From: Bradyrhizobium sp. CCBAU 51765
GTDB lineage: Bacteria; Pseudomonadota; Alphaproteobacteria; Rhizobiales; Xanthobacteraceae
DNA length: 64,000 bases
NCBI RefSeq assembly: GCF_015291725.1
Contig: NZ_CP030038.1
Span: forward strand, 7,367,001-7,431,000
Reading direction: 5' to 3'
Part shown: positions 43,612 through 51,582 of the stretch, in pieces
How positions within the stretch are numbered: position 1 is the first letter of the stretch
Layout of the letters: the number at the start of each line of letters is the position of its first letter
Program-made: the position numbers and the translations under genes
The notes under the pieces: model-generated
Told to the model about the DNA's origin: nothing
The model's input: the letters and a program-made list of their open reading frames with translations, nothing else
Databases searched by the model: none

Positions 43612-43773
43612 GGTGCCTGTCCCTGTGATGCGAGGTCTGTTGACGCAGCCTCGTGCAACTGTTCAGGTTGATAGATGGAACGGGCGGGAGACCGAGCCGG
43701 CTCACGGCGTCAAGCGCCAAGGACCCAACGGCTTCCCGCCCACCATCATCATGCCAGACTTCCCAGACACAGG
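43612..43773 (-). ncRNA. Predicted bridge RNA of the IS110 element
   Basis: A non-coding end with two guide regions. Region 1: an 8-bp perfect stem (43682-43689 with 43734-43741) encloses a GGCG-CTTGA-CGCC hairpin. Its 5' side reads TGGGTCC (43721-43727) in RNA sense, identical to the left target next to the element; its 3' side reads GAGCCGG (43697-43703), complementary to the right target. Region 2: AACAGTTGC (43655-43663) equals the right end of the element (42663-42671), and CACAGG (43622-43627) is complementary to the left end (43768-43773). A CGAGG/CCTCG stem (43631-43635, 43649-43653) separates the last two. This matches the donor- and target-loop plan established for IS621. Confidence 0.75.
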
Positions 43774-43858
43774 GACCCATTGTGCCGCGGCACGGGCCCC
43801 GGTTCAGCAGTGCATCACGCCGCGAAGGGCGGCGCGCTGCACTGCGCCCGGGGCACGA
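43774..43858. repeat. Right half of the host palindromic repeat split by IS110
   Basis: Begins GACCCATTGTGCCGCGGCAC and ends GCGCTGCACTGCGCCCGGGG CACGA. It completes the palindrome whose other half ends at 42663. Confidence 0.75.
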
Positions 43859-43929
43859 AACTCACGTCTTCCGATTTTGACCAAGAGAAGCTAGGTTCCC
43901 CGCCAACCAAAAAGAGGGAACGACCAAAT

Positions 43930-44907
43930 ATGATGTCAGCGTTGATTCGAAACCTGCGGACCGTCGGCGCGGCCGTACTTTGCCTCACTGCGGCATCCAC
44001 CGCTCAGGCCGACAACTATCCGAGCCGCAACATCACGCTGGTGCTGCCGTTCGCGGCCGGCAGCGGCACCGACACCACGACGCGTCTGATCTCGCAGCAT
44101 CTGTCGCAGGCGCTCGGCGTCGGCATCGTGATCGAGAACAAGGCCGGCGCCAACGGCATGCTCGCGGCGACCTATGTCGCGAAGGCCGCTCCCGACGGCT
44201 ACACGCTGCTGGTGACGACCAACACCACGCATTCAGCCAATCCCTATCTGCTCAAGAGCCTCACCTACGACCCGGTCAAGGATTTCACCCCGATCGCGCG
44301 CACCGGCGACCTGCCGTTCATGCTGGTCATCAATCCGGAAGTGCCGGCCAAGTCCGTCGCCGAGCTCGTCGCCTACGGCAAGGCCAATCCGGGCAAGCTG
44401 AGCTACGCATCGGGCTCGTCGTCGGCGATCGTCTCGGGCGCGACCTTCGCGCACAATGCCGGGCTCGACCTCCTGCACGTGCCCTACAAGAGCTCGCCGC
44501 CGGCGCTCAACGACGTCATGGGCGGTCGCGTCTCGATGATGTTCGTGGACATCCTGACCGGCCTGCCGCACGTCAACGGCAACGCCCTGCGCGCACTCGC
44601 CGTCACCACCAAGGACCGCTCGCCGCTGGTGCCGCACCTGCCTTCGATGCAGGAGGCCGGCGTGCCCGACTTCGACATCTCGTCCTGGCAGGGCTATTTC
44701 GGGCCGGCCGGCATGCCGAAGGAGATCGTGACCCGGCTCAACACCGAGATCAGGAAGATCGTCGAGACTCCGGAGATCAAGGCCAAGCTCGCCACGCTCG
44801 GCATGGACGCCTTTTCCGGCACGCCGGAACAGCTCGGCACTTTCGTGAACGAGCAGCTGGTGCTGTGGGAGAAGCTGATCACCAACGCGAAGATCGAGAA
44901 GCAGTAG
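43930..44907 (+). CDS. Tripartite tricarboxylate transporter substrate-binding protein (TctC/Bug family)
   Basis: A 325-residue periplasmic binding protein. It has a signal peptide (NLRTVGAAVLCLTAASTAQA), then the Bug-family motifs YPSRNITLVLPFAAGSGTD, GIVIENKAGANGMLAATYVA and AAPDGYTLLVTTN. The second lobe has VAYGKANPGKLSYASGSS, HVPYKSSPPALNDVMGGRVS and SWQGYFGPAGMPKEIV. Ligands of the family are small carboxylates or aromatic acids. No tctA/tctB membrane genes are adjacent, the common orphan situation in this family. Confidence 0.9.
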   Translation: MMSALIRNLRTVGAAVLCLTAASTAQADNYPSRNITLVLPFAAGSGTDTTTRLISQHLSQALGVGIVIENKAGANGMLAATYVAKAAPDGYTLLVTTNTTHSANPYLLKSLTYDPVKDFTPIARTGDLPFMLVINPEVPAKSVAELVAYGKANPGKLSYASGSSSAIVSGATFAHNAGLDLLHVPYKSSPPALNDVMGGRVSMMFVDILTGLPHVNGNALRALAVTTKDRSPLVPHLPSMQEAGVPDFDISSWQGYFGPAGMPKEIVTRLNTEIRKIVETPEIKAKLATLGMDAFSGTPEQLGTFVNEQLVLWEKLITNAKIEKQ

Positions 44908-44915
44908 GACGGTCT

Positions 44916-44993
44916 CGTAGGGTGGGCAAAGCGCAGCGTGCCCACGAAAGAAAGAGGTGGGCACGACGCTTTCGCGTCTTTGCCCACCCTACG
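44916..44993. repeat. Intergenic palindromic repeat, CGTAGGGTGGGCAAAG type
   Basis: CGTAGGGTGGGCAAAGCGCA at the left is complementary to the right arm ending GTCTTTGCCCACCCTACG, with an inner GTGCCCAC / GTGGGCAC pair. It lies between convergent genes and would act as a terminator for both. Confidence 0.9.
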
Positions 44994-45009
44994 AATTCAG
45001 TGCAGGAAT

Positions 45010-46695
45010 CTACGCCGCGCGCACCTTGGCGAGGAAGCCATCGACGGCGCTGCGCAATGCGCCGGACTGGTTGTCCAGCTCGCGGGCGTTGGAGAGCACG
45101 TCGGTGGCTGCGCTGCCGGTCGCTTCCGCGGCCGAGGTGACGCTGCCGATATGGGCGTTGATTTCGCTCGAGCCGGCCGCGACCGACTGGATGTTGCGGG
45201 CGATTTCGCGGGTCGCCTCGCCCTGCTGCTCGATCGACGCGGAAATGCCCGCGGTGATCTCGCTCATCTCGGCGATGGTCTGGGTGATGCCGGAGATGGC
45301 CGTGACCGCGTCGCTGGTCGAGGTCTGCATCGCCGCGACCTGCGCGGAGATCTCCTCGGTCGCCTTGGCCGTCTGGTTGGCGAGCGCCTTGACCTCGGAG
45401 GCGACGACCGCGAAGCCGCGGCCGGATTCACCGGCACGTGCCGCCTCGATGGTGGCATTGAGCGCGAGCAGGTTGGTCTGCGCGGCGATCGAATGGATCA
45501 GCTTGACCACTTCGCCGATCTTCTCGGCGCCGGTCGAGAGCACCTGCACGGTGGCGTTGGTGCGCTCGGCGTCGCTGACGGCGCGGCTCGCGACCTCGGT
45601 CGAGCGGGTGACCTGGCGGGAGATTTCCGCAACCGAGCTCGACAGCTCTTCGGCGGCCGCCGCGACCGTGCCGACATTGCCGGAGGCCTTTTGCGAGGCA
45701 GCGCCGACCGTCGCGGCACGCGAGGAGGCGTCGCTGGCGGTTGCAGTCATCGACTGCGCCGTCGTCTGCATGCCGGCGGCGGCCGAGGAGACCGAGCGGA
45801 CGATGCCGTTGACGCTGCGTTCGAAGTCGTTGGCGATGTCCTCCATAGCGCTGCGACGTTCCGCCGCGGCACGGTCCTTGGCATCGGCCTCGGCTTGCTC
45901 GATCTCGCGGATGCGAACCGCATTGTCCTTGAAGATCTGCACGGTCGAAGCCATCGCGCCGACCTCGTCGCCGCGGCCGACGCCCGGAATATCGCCCTCG
46001 AGCTTGCCGTCGGCGAGGTCCTTCATGCGGGCGCCGAGCAGCGCCAGCGGGCGGCTGATGCCGCGACCGATCAGCCAGGCGACGCCGCCGGCAACGATGA
46101 CGATGCCGAGCATTGCAATGCCGAGCATCCAGTAGACCGGCCCCATCTTGGCATCGATGTCGTCGAGATAGGCGCCGGTGCCGAGATACATGTCGAGGCC
46201 GGGCACCGCGACCGCGTAACCGATCTTGCGGATCGGCTTCTCCTGACCGGGCTTCACATATTCATAATGCAGCAGGATCGACCCGTTGGCCTTGACGCCG
46301 TCCATCAGCTCGACCGACAGCTTGCGGCCGTTGGTCATGACGTCCATGCGGTTCGCGCCGATCACCTTCGGATCGGGCGCGAGCTGGGTGATGCCGTCGT
46401 ATGAGGTGCCGAACAGGTAACCGGCGCCGTTGTCATAGGTCATCGCGTTGCCGTAGCGGCGAAGCTCGGCCATCGCCGCGTCCTTCGTCATCTCGCCGGC
46501 GTCGACGCGCTTCTTGAGCGCGGCAGCGTAGTTGCGCGCCATCTCCACGATCGCCTTGGCCTGGTCGATGCGCGCGCTCACCATCTCCTGCTTCATCAGG
46601 TAGCCGGCGAGGACGCCGGAGATGCAGAGACCCAACAGCGTGACGCCGACGAGAATGCCGAGCTTCGGGGCGATCTTCAGATTGCTCAATTTCAC
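45010..46695 (-). CDS. Methyl-accepting chemotaxis protein with Cache sensor
   Basis: A 561-residue chemoreceptor. TM1 (LGILVGVTLLGLCISGVLAGYL) and TM2 (MLGIAMLGIVIVAGGVAWLI) flank a periplasmic single-Cache domain (YDNGAGYLFGTSYDGITQ, YAVAVPGLDMYLGTGAYLDD). A HAMP domain follows (SRPLALLGARMKDLADGKLE), then a signalling domain with EEISAQVAAMQTSTSDAV and the hairpin tip KIGEVVKLIHSIAAQTNLLA. The C-terminus, FLAKVRAA, lacks a CheR tether. The GTG at 46695 is chosen because GGAG precedes it and MKLSNLKI is the usual start of this group. It is not linked to che genes here. Confidence 0.93.
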   Translation of the reverse strand: MKLSNLKIAPKLGILVGVTLLGLCISGVLAGYLMKQEMVSARIDQAKAIVEMARNYAAALKKRVDAGEMTKDAAMAELRRYGNAMTYDNGAGYLFGTSYDGITQLAPDPKVIGANRMDVMTNGRKLSVELMDGVKANGSILLHYEYVKPGQEKPIRKIGYAVAVPGLDMYLGTGAYLDDIDAKMGPVYWMLGIAMLGIVIVAGGVAWLIGRGISRPLALLGARMKDLADGKLEGDIPGVGRGDEVGAMASTVQIFKDNAVRIREIEQAEADAKDRAAAERRSAMEDIANDFERSVNGIVRSVSSAAAGMQTTAQSMTATASDASSRAATVGAASQKASGNVGTVAAAAEELSSSVAEISRQVTRSTEVASRAVSDAERTNATVQVLSTGAEKIGEVVKLIHSIAAQTNLLALNATIEAARAGESGRGFAVVASEVKALANQTAKATEEISAQVAAMQTSTSDAVTAISGITQTIAEMSEITAGISASIEQQGEATREIARNIQSVAAGSSEINAHIGSVTSAAEATGSAATDVLSNARELDNQSGALRSAVDGFLAKVRAA

Positions 46696-46739
46696 GGGTT
46701 GCTCCGGCAATGATGGGATACGGGCGCGCGACGAGAACG

Positions 46740-46763
46740 ACTAAAATCGAATCAACTTTTAGT
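46740..46763. promoter_or_regulatory. Inverted repeat between the MCP and dehydrogenase genes
   Basis: ACTAAAA (46740-46746) and TTTTAGT (46757-46763) form a perfect 7-bp inverted repeat with a 10-bp spacer, in an AT-rich patch 45 bases upstream of the MCP start and 190 upstream of the dehydrogenase. It could be an operator for either divergent gene. Confidence 0.4.
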
Positions 46764-46953
46764 GCGGGAGCCCTTAGCAACTTACTTACGTGCCTCCGTA
46801 GAAACCCGGACGCAGTCGCCGGAAGCGGCAGATTTATCTCCTCCGGCAACCGTGAATTGTACGCGACGGCATCGATTTCGCGTAAAAGACGCACAGGCCT
46901 GTCCCCGGAGGCGGGTCACAACAAGAACCGACAAACCAAATCGGGAGCGGAAA

Positions 46954-47997
46954 ATGCCGAAATACAGGGTGGTGACGCCGAAGGGTGCGAGCTTCACCGT
47001 CGCGGGCAGCGATTACTCCTATGAGCGCGAGGCGCTCGATCCGATCGATGCCGAGATCGTCGAGGCGCCCGCCGACGAGGCCGGGTTCATCGCCGCCGCG
47101 AAGAATGCCGACGCCATCTACGCCAAGGGCATCCCGATCACCAAGTCGATCATCGACGCGCTCGAGAGCTGCAAGGTCATCACGCTCGGTTCGGTCGGCG
47201 TCGACAGTGTCGATGTCAAGGCCGCCACCGCGCGCGGCATTCCCGTCACCAACATCCCCGACACCTTCATCGAGGAGGTTGCCGACCACGCCATGATGCT
47301 GCTGCTCGCGGGCTTCCGTCGCCTGGTCGAGCAGGACAGGATGGTGCGGAGCGGCCGCTGGGCCGAGGGCCGCCCGGCACTGCTCAAGGTCCCGAGGCTG
47401 ATGGGCCAGACGCTCGGCTTCATCTCGTTCGGCCGCGTCGCACGTGCAGTTGCGAAGCGCGCGGCGCCGTTCGGCCTGCGCATGATGGCCTATGATCCGT
47501 TCATCCAGGAAACCCTGATGTACGACCACGGCGTGATCCCGGCGACGCTGAACGAGGTGCTGTCGCAATCCGACTTCGTGTCGATGCATGCCCCGGCCCG
47601 CCCCGAGGTGCATCACATGCTGACGGAGAAGCACTTCCGGCAGATGAAGAAGGGCTCGATCTTCATCAACACCGGTCGCGGCGCCACCGTGGACGAGGAG
47701 AGCCTGATCAAGGCGTTGCAAGAGGGCTGGATCGCGCACGCCGCCCTCGACGTTCTGGAGAAGGAACCGCCCTCGCACAACAATCCGCTGCTCGGCATGG
47801 AGAATGTGACCCTGACCGCCCATGTGGCCTCGGCCTCGGCACGGTTCGACGAGGCGCGCAAGCGCCGCGTGGGCTACGAATTGTCACTGGTGCTCCAGGG
47901 CATGTGGCCGGTAAGCTGCGTCAATCCGTCGGTGCTGCAGAACACCGCGCTCCGCCGCTGGCAGCCCGTCAGCATGGACCGCGGACCGAACAGCTAG
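46954..47997 (+). CDS. D-isomer-specific 2-hydroxyacid dehydrogenase
   Basis: A 347-residue NAD(P)-dependent oxidoreductase. The nucleotide-binding region is LMGQTLGFISFGRVARAVAKR, a GxxxFG variant of the usual GxGxxG. The catalytic triad is recognisable: Arg in FINTGRGATVDEESL, Glu in ALDVLEKEPP and His in LTAHVASASARFDEARK. It resembles phosphoglycerate or C-terminal-binding-protein-like dehydrogenases but lacks an ACT domain. GGGAGCGG precedes the ATG at 46954. An ABC transporter operon starts 86 bases downstream, which suggests catabolism of an imported hydroxyacid or sugar acid. Confidence 0.88.
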   Translation: MPKYRVVTPKGASFTVAGSDYSYEREALDPIDAEIVEAPADEAGFIAAAKNADAIYAKGIPITKSIIDALESCKVITLGSVGVDSVDVKAATARGIPVTNIPDTFIEEVADHAMMLLLAGFRRLVEQDRMVRSGRWAEGRPALLKVPRLMGQTLGFISFGRVARAVAKRAAPFGLRMMAYDPFIQETLMYDHGVIPATLNEVLSQSDFVSMHAPARPEVHHMLTEKHFRQMKKGSIFINTGRGATVDEESLIKALQEGWIAHAALDVLEKEPPSHNNPLLGMENVTLTAHVASASARFDEARKRRVGYELSLVLQGMWPVSCVNPSVLQNTALRRWQPVSMDRGPNS

Positions 47998-48083
47998 GCG
48001 GCCGGCGTAGAACGCGCCGACGACCGAAACGGCCCTTCACCGGCGATCAACGCCGGGAAGGGAGACATCATAGGGAGGAACCG

Positions 48084-49436
48084 ATGAGGAACGACATCAC
48101 ACGTCGTGACGCCTTGGCGCTGGGCCTGTCCGCTGCAACGCTCGCGGCCACCGGTGCTGCAGCGCAAACACAATCGTCGACGATCAAGGCCGCCGACGTG
48201 CCGGCACCCAAGCGCGACATCGAAAAGGGCGCATCCTTGCGCATGCTGCGCCCGGTGCGCTTCGTCCAGGCCGACGAGGACGTGTTCCGCGCCAACGCGG
48301 CGAAGTTCACCAAGGAGACCGGAGTCGAGATCAAGGTCGACTTCGTCGGCTGGGAAGACATCAACCAGCAGACCGCCGTGACCGCCAATTCCGGGGCCGG
48401 TCCCGACATCATCATCGGCTTCTCGGATGCGCCGCACATCTACATCGACAAGCTGATCGAGCTGACCGACGTCGCCGACTATGTCGGCAAGAAGTATGGC
48501 GGCTGGCTGCCGCTGGCGCAGCGCTACGGCAAGAAGAACAAGAGCGACGCCTGGATCGGACTACCGTTCGGTGCCACAGCGGGCCCCCTGATCTACCGCA
48601 AGTCGATCCTGCAATCGGTCGGCTTCGACAAGGTGCCGGAGGACCATGCCGGGATTCTCGACCTGTGCCAGAAGCTGCACAAGGCCGGCAAGCCGGCCGG
48701 CTTCGCGCTCGGCAACGCCAAGGGCGACGGCAACGGCTTCGCCAACTGGGCGCTATGGTCGCACAACGGCTCCCTGCTCGACGAGGAAGGCAACGTCGTC
48801 ATCAATAGCAAGGAGACGATCGCCGCGCTGAACTGGGTCAAGCAGCTGTACCCGACCTTCATCGCCGGCACGCCGTCGTGGAACGACGTCAGCAACAACC
48901 GCGCCTACTCCTCGCAGGAGATCTCGCTGACCGCGAACGGCGTCTCGCTGTACTTCTCGCTGAAGAACGACCCGGCGACCAAGGCGATTGCCGAGGACAG
49001 CGAGCATCAGCTGCTGCCTAAGGGTGTTGCGAAGATCTCGCCCATGGCGGGCCTGACCCTGAATGCCATGGTGTTCAAGCACAGCCAGTACCCCAACGCC
49101 GCCAAGGCTTTTCTGCAATACATGCTGGAAAAGGACCAGTACGAGCCGTGGCTCAATGCCAACTCCGGCTACTGGTCCCAGCCGCTGGCCGCCTATGCCG
49201 AAGCCGCCGTGTGGTCGCAGGATCCCAAGGTGAAGCTGTTCAAGGACACCATGAACAGCACTTATTATGACGGCTACAAGGGCCCGATCTCGACGGCGAC
49301 GGGTGCCGTCAGCGCCGACTACGTGCTGATCCAGATGTTCGCGTCCGTCGCAACCGGCGCTGCCACTCCGGAGGCCGCCGCAGCAGAGGCCGAGCAGCGC
49401 TGCAAGCGGTACTTCCGGCGGCAAGCGGCGAAGTAA
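48084..49436 (+). CDS. Carbohydrate ABC transporter substrate-binding protein (SBP family 1)
   Basis: A 450-residue periplasmic binding protein. A Tat-like leader (ITRRDALALGLSAATLAATG) precedes the SBP_bac_1 fold: DVFRANAAKFTKETGVEIKV, TANSGAGPDIIIGFSDAP, WIGLPFGATAGPLIYRKSIL and the C-terminal SGYWSQPLAAYAEAAVW. GGGAGG lies eight bases before the ATG. With the two permeases it forms a carbohydrate-type importer. Ligand not predictable. Confidence 0.9.
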   Translation: MRNDITRRDALALGLSAATLAATGAAAQTQSSTIKAADVPAPKRDIEKGASLRMLRPVRFVQADEDVFRANAAKFTKETGVEIKVDFVGWEDINQQTAVTANSGAGPDIIIGFSDAPHIYIDKLIELTDVADYVGKKYGGWLPLAQRYGKKNKSDAWIGLPFGATAGPLIYRKSILQSVGFDKVPEDHAGILDLCQKLHKAGKPAGFALGNAKGDGNGFANWALWSHNGSLLDEEGNVVINSKETIAALNWVKQLYPTFIAGTPSWNDVSNNRAYSSQEISLTANGVSLYFSLKNDPATKAIAEDSEHQLLPKGVAKISPMAGLTLNAMVFKHSQYPNAAKAFLQYMLEKDQYEPWLNANSGYWSQPLAAYAEAAVWSQDPKVKLFKDTMNSTYYDGYKGPISTATGAVSADYVLIQMFASVATGAATPEAAAAEAEQRCKRYFRRQAAK

Positions 49437-49453
49437 CGCCCGATAACGCGGCT

Positions 49454-49582
49454 GTCATTGCGAGGAGCAATGACAAGCCGTCATTCCGGGATGGTGCGCA
49501 ACCACCAGACCTCAGGTGCGCAAATGCGCACCGGGAAATCTCGAGATTCCGGGTTCGATTCTGCGCATCGCCCCGGAATGAC
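49454..49582. repeat. Intergenic repeats, CATTGCGAGGAGCAATG and CATTCCGGG types
   Basis: A short GTCATTGCGAGGAGCAATGAC hairpin is followed by a longer palindrome, CGTCATTCCGGGATGGTGCG to CGCATCGCCCCGGAATGAC, with inner AATCTCGAGATT. It lies between the binding-protein and permease genes and could lower expression of the permeases relative to the binding protein. Confidence 0.8.
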
Positions 49583-49610
49583 CTTGGAGCCCCGAAAAGA
49601 CAAAGGTCCG

Positions 49611-50567
49611 ATGTCCGTAACCGCACTTTCAACCCACGGCGCAATAGCCCGGCAACCCTCCTGGCTGGTCCGCCTATTCGACTACAAGCCGTTCCTGATC
49701 GTGATGTGCCTCGCGCCCGCGATCGGGCTGCTCACCGTGTTCCTGACCTATCCGCTCGGACTCGGCATCTGGCTCGCCTTCACCGACACCACGATCGGCC
49801 GGCGCGGCACCTATGTCGGCCTGGAAAACTTCCAGTATCTGCTCACCGATCCCTTGTGGTGGAACGCAGTATTCTACAGCGTGGTCTATACGGGAGTCGC
49901 GACCTTCGGGAAGTTCGCGCTCGGCTTCTGGCTGGCGCTCCTGCTCAACAATCATTTTCCGTTCAAGAGCCTCTTGCGTGCGATCATCCTGCTGCCGTGG
50001 ATCGTGCCGACGGTGCTCTCGGCGCTGGCATTCTGGTGGATCTACGATCCGCAGTTCTCGATCATTTCCTACCTTTTGGTCGACGTGCTGCACTGGCGGT
50101 CGAGCAATATCGACTTCCTCGGCTCGCCCTGGCCGGCGCGCTTCTCGCTGATCGCCGCCAACATCTGGCGCGGCATTCCCTTCGTCGCGATCTCGCTGCT
50201 GGCGGGCCTGCAGACCATCTCGCCCTCGCTCTACGAGGCCGCGATGCTCGACGGTGCCAGCGCCTGGCAGCGCTTCCGCTACATCACCTTCCCGATGATG
50301 ATGCCGATCCTCGCCATCGTCATGACCTTCTCGATCATCTTCACCTTCACTGACTTCCAGCTGGTCTACGCCATCACCCGCGGCGGCCCGGTGAACTCGA
50401 CGCATCTGCTGGCGACGCTGGCTTTCCAGCGCGGCATCGCCGGCGGCGAGCTCGGCGAAGGCGCGGCGATCGCGGTTTCGATGATCCCGTTCCTGGTGTT
50501 CGCGACGCTGTTCTCCTATTTCGGCCTGGCGCGCCGCAAATGGCAGCAGGGAGAGGCCAATGACTGA
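49611..50567 (+). CDS. Carbohydrate ABC transporter permease 1 (MalF/UgpA type)
   Basis: A 318-residue permease with six helices and the EAA loop SLYEAAMLDGASAWQRFRYITFPMM, the ATPase-docking segment of CUT1 transporters. The N-terminal helix region FLIVMCLAPAIGLLTVFLTY and the core LRAIILLPWIVPTVLSALAF are typical. Its stop overlaps the next permease start by eight bases. No nucleotide-binding subunit gene is found in the window. Confidence 0.92.
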   Translation: MSVTALSTHGAIARQPSWLVRLFDYKPFLIVMCLAPAIGLLTVFLTYPLGLGIWLAFTDTTIGRRGTYVGLENFQYLLTDPLWWNAVFYSVVYTGVATFGKFALGFWLALLLNNHFPFKSLLRAIILLPWIVPTVLSALAFWWIYDPQFSIISYLLVDVLHWRSSNIDFLGSPWPARFSLIAANIWRGIPFVAISLLAGLQTISPSLYEAAMLDGASAWQRFRYITFPMMMPILAIVMTFSIIFTFTDFQLVYAITRGGPVNSTHLLATLAFQRGIAGGELGEGAAIAVSMIPFLVFATLFSYFGLARRKWQQGEAND

Positions 50568-51456
50568 CACCGTCGCGCAACCGACCGCGGACGCCAAAGC
50601 CGCGCCCGACACCATGGCCTGGGATTCCGGGCTGCGGCGGCTGATGATGATCTACCTGCCGCTCGGCTGCTTCGTGCTGATCCTCCTGTTTCCGTTCTAC
50701 TGGATGGCGATCACCTCGTTCAAGCCGAACGCGGAGTTGATGAACTACAAGGACAACAACCCGTTCTGGATCTCCTCGCCGACGCTCGCCCACATCAAGC
50801 ACCTGCTGTTCAACACCGCCTATCCGCGCTGGCTGACGACGACGATGCTGGTCGCGGTCGGCTCGACCACGCTGTCGCTGATCGCAAGCACGCTGGCCGC
50901 CTACGCCATCGAACGGCTGCGCTTCCGCGGCAGTCCCTATGTCGGCCTCGGCATCTATCTCGCCTATCTGGTGCCGCCGTCGATCCTGTTCATTCCGCTC
51001 GCCACCGTCGTGGTGCAGTTCGGCCTGTTCGACTCGCCGCTTGCCCTGATCCTGGTCTATCCGACCTTCCTGGTGCCGTTCTGCACCTGGCTCCTGATCG
51101 GCTATTTCAAGTCGATCCCCTACGAGCTCGAGGAATGCGCGCTCGTGGACGGTGCGACACGGCTCCAGATCCTGCGACGGATCACGCTGCCGCTCGCGGT
51201 GCCCGGCCTGATCTCGGCCGGCATCTTCTCCTTCACGCTGTCCTGGAACGAGTTCATCTACGCACTCGCCTTCATCCAGAGCGGCGCCAACAAGACGGTG
51301 CCGGTCGCGATCCTGACCGAGCTCGTCACCGGCGACGTCTATCAGTGGGGCGCGCTGATGGCGGGGTCGCTGCTCGGCTCGCTGCCGGTCGCGATCTTCT
51401 ACTCGCTGTTCGTGGATTACTACGTCTCGTCGCTGACCGGCGCGGTGAAGGAATAG
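50560..51456 (+). CDS. Carbohydrate ABC transporter permease 2 (MalG/UgpE type)
   Basis: A 298-residue permease with six helices. The CUT1 motif is SIPYELEECALVDGATRLQILRRI, followed by TLPLAVPGLISAGIFSFTLSW and NEFIYALAFIQSG. It overlaps the upstream permease gene, so the two are coupled. An ATPase of the UgpC/MsmX kind must come from elsewhere in the genome. Confidence 0.92.
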   Translation: MTDTVAQPTADAKAAPDTMAWDSGLRRLMMIYLPLGCFVLILLFPFYWMAITSFKPNAELMNYKDNNPFWISSPTLAHIKHLLFNTAYPRWLTTTMLVAVGSTTLSLIASTLAAYAIERLRFRGSPYVGLGIYLAYLVPPSILFIPLATVVVQFGLFDSPLALILVYPTFLVPFCTWLLIGYFKSIPYELEECALVDGATRLQILRRITLPLAVPGLISAGIFSFTLSWNEFIYALAFIQSGANKTVPVAILTELVTGDVYQWGALMAGSLLGSLPVAIFYSLFVDYYVSSLTGAVKE

Positions 51457-51582
51457 CTGGCCGCCTCGCACGAACGATCGTGCTATCGTGATAGATCGCA
51501 TGCCTGCTCCGATGCTACCTGCTGGACCGGCGGCGGGGGAGCGTTGGCGTTATCGATACTCGCTCCGGAAAGCGAGGATTTC

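Larger units (their letters stand above)
42664..43773 (-). mobile_element. IS110-family insertion sequence
   Basis: An element of about 1.11 kb containing one DEDD transposase gene on the minus strand and a 162-nt non-coding end upstream of it. It has no long terminal inverted repeats and makes no larger target duplication, as usual for IS110. The boundaries are set by the interrupted host repeat: flank ends AGAGCCGG at 42663 and resumes GACCCATTG at 43774, with a shared GG dinucleotide (CC on the minus strand) at each end. The CDS stop is only six bases from the right end. Confidence 0.85.

Noticed and set aside
49536..49565. tRNA-like T-arm sequence GGGTTCGATTC
   Set aside because: It is the inner part of a palindromic repeat. 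No acceptor stem, D-arm or anticodon arm can be drawn around it.
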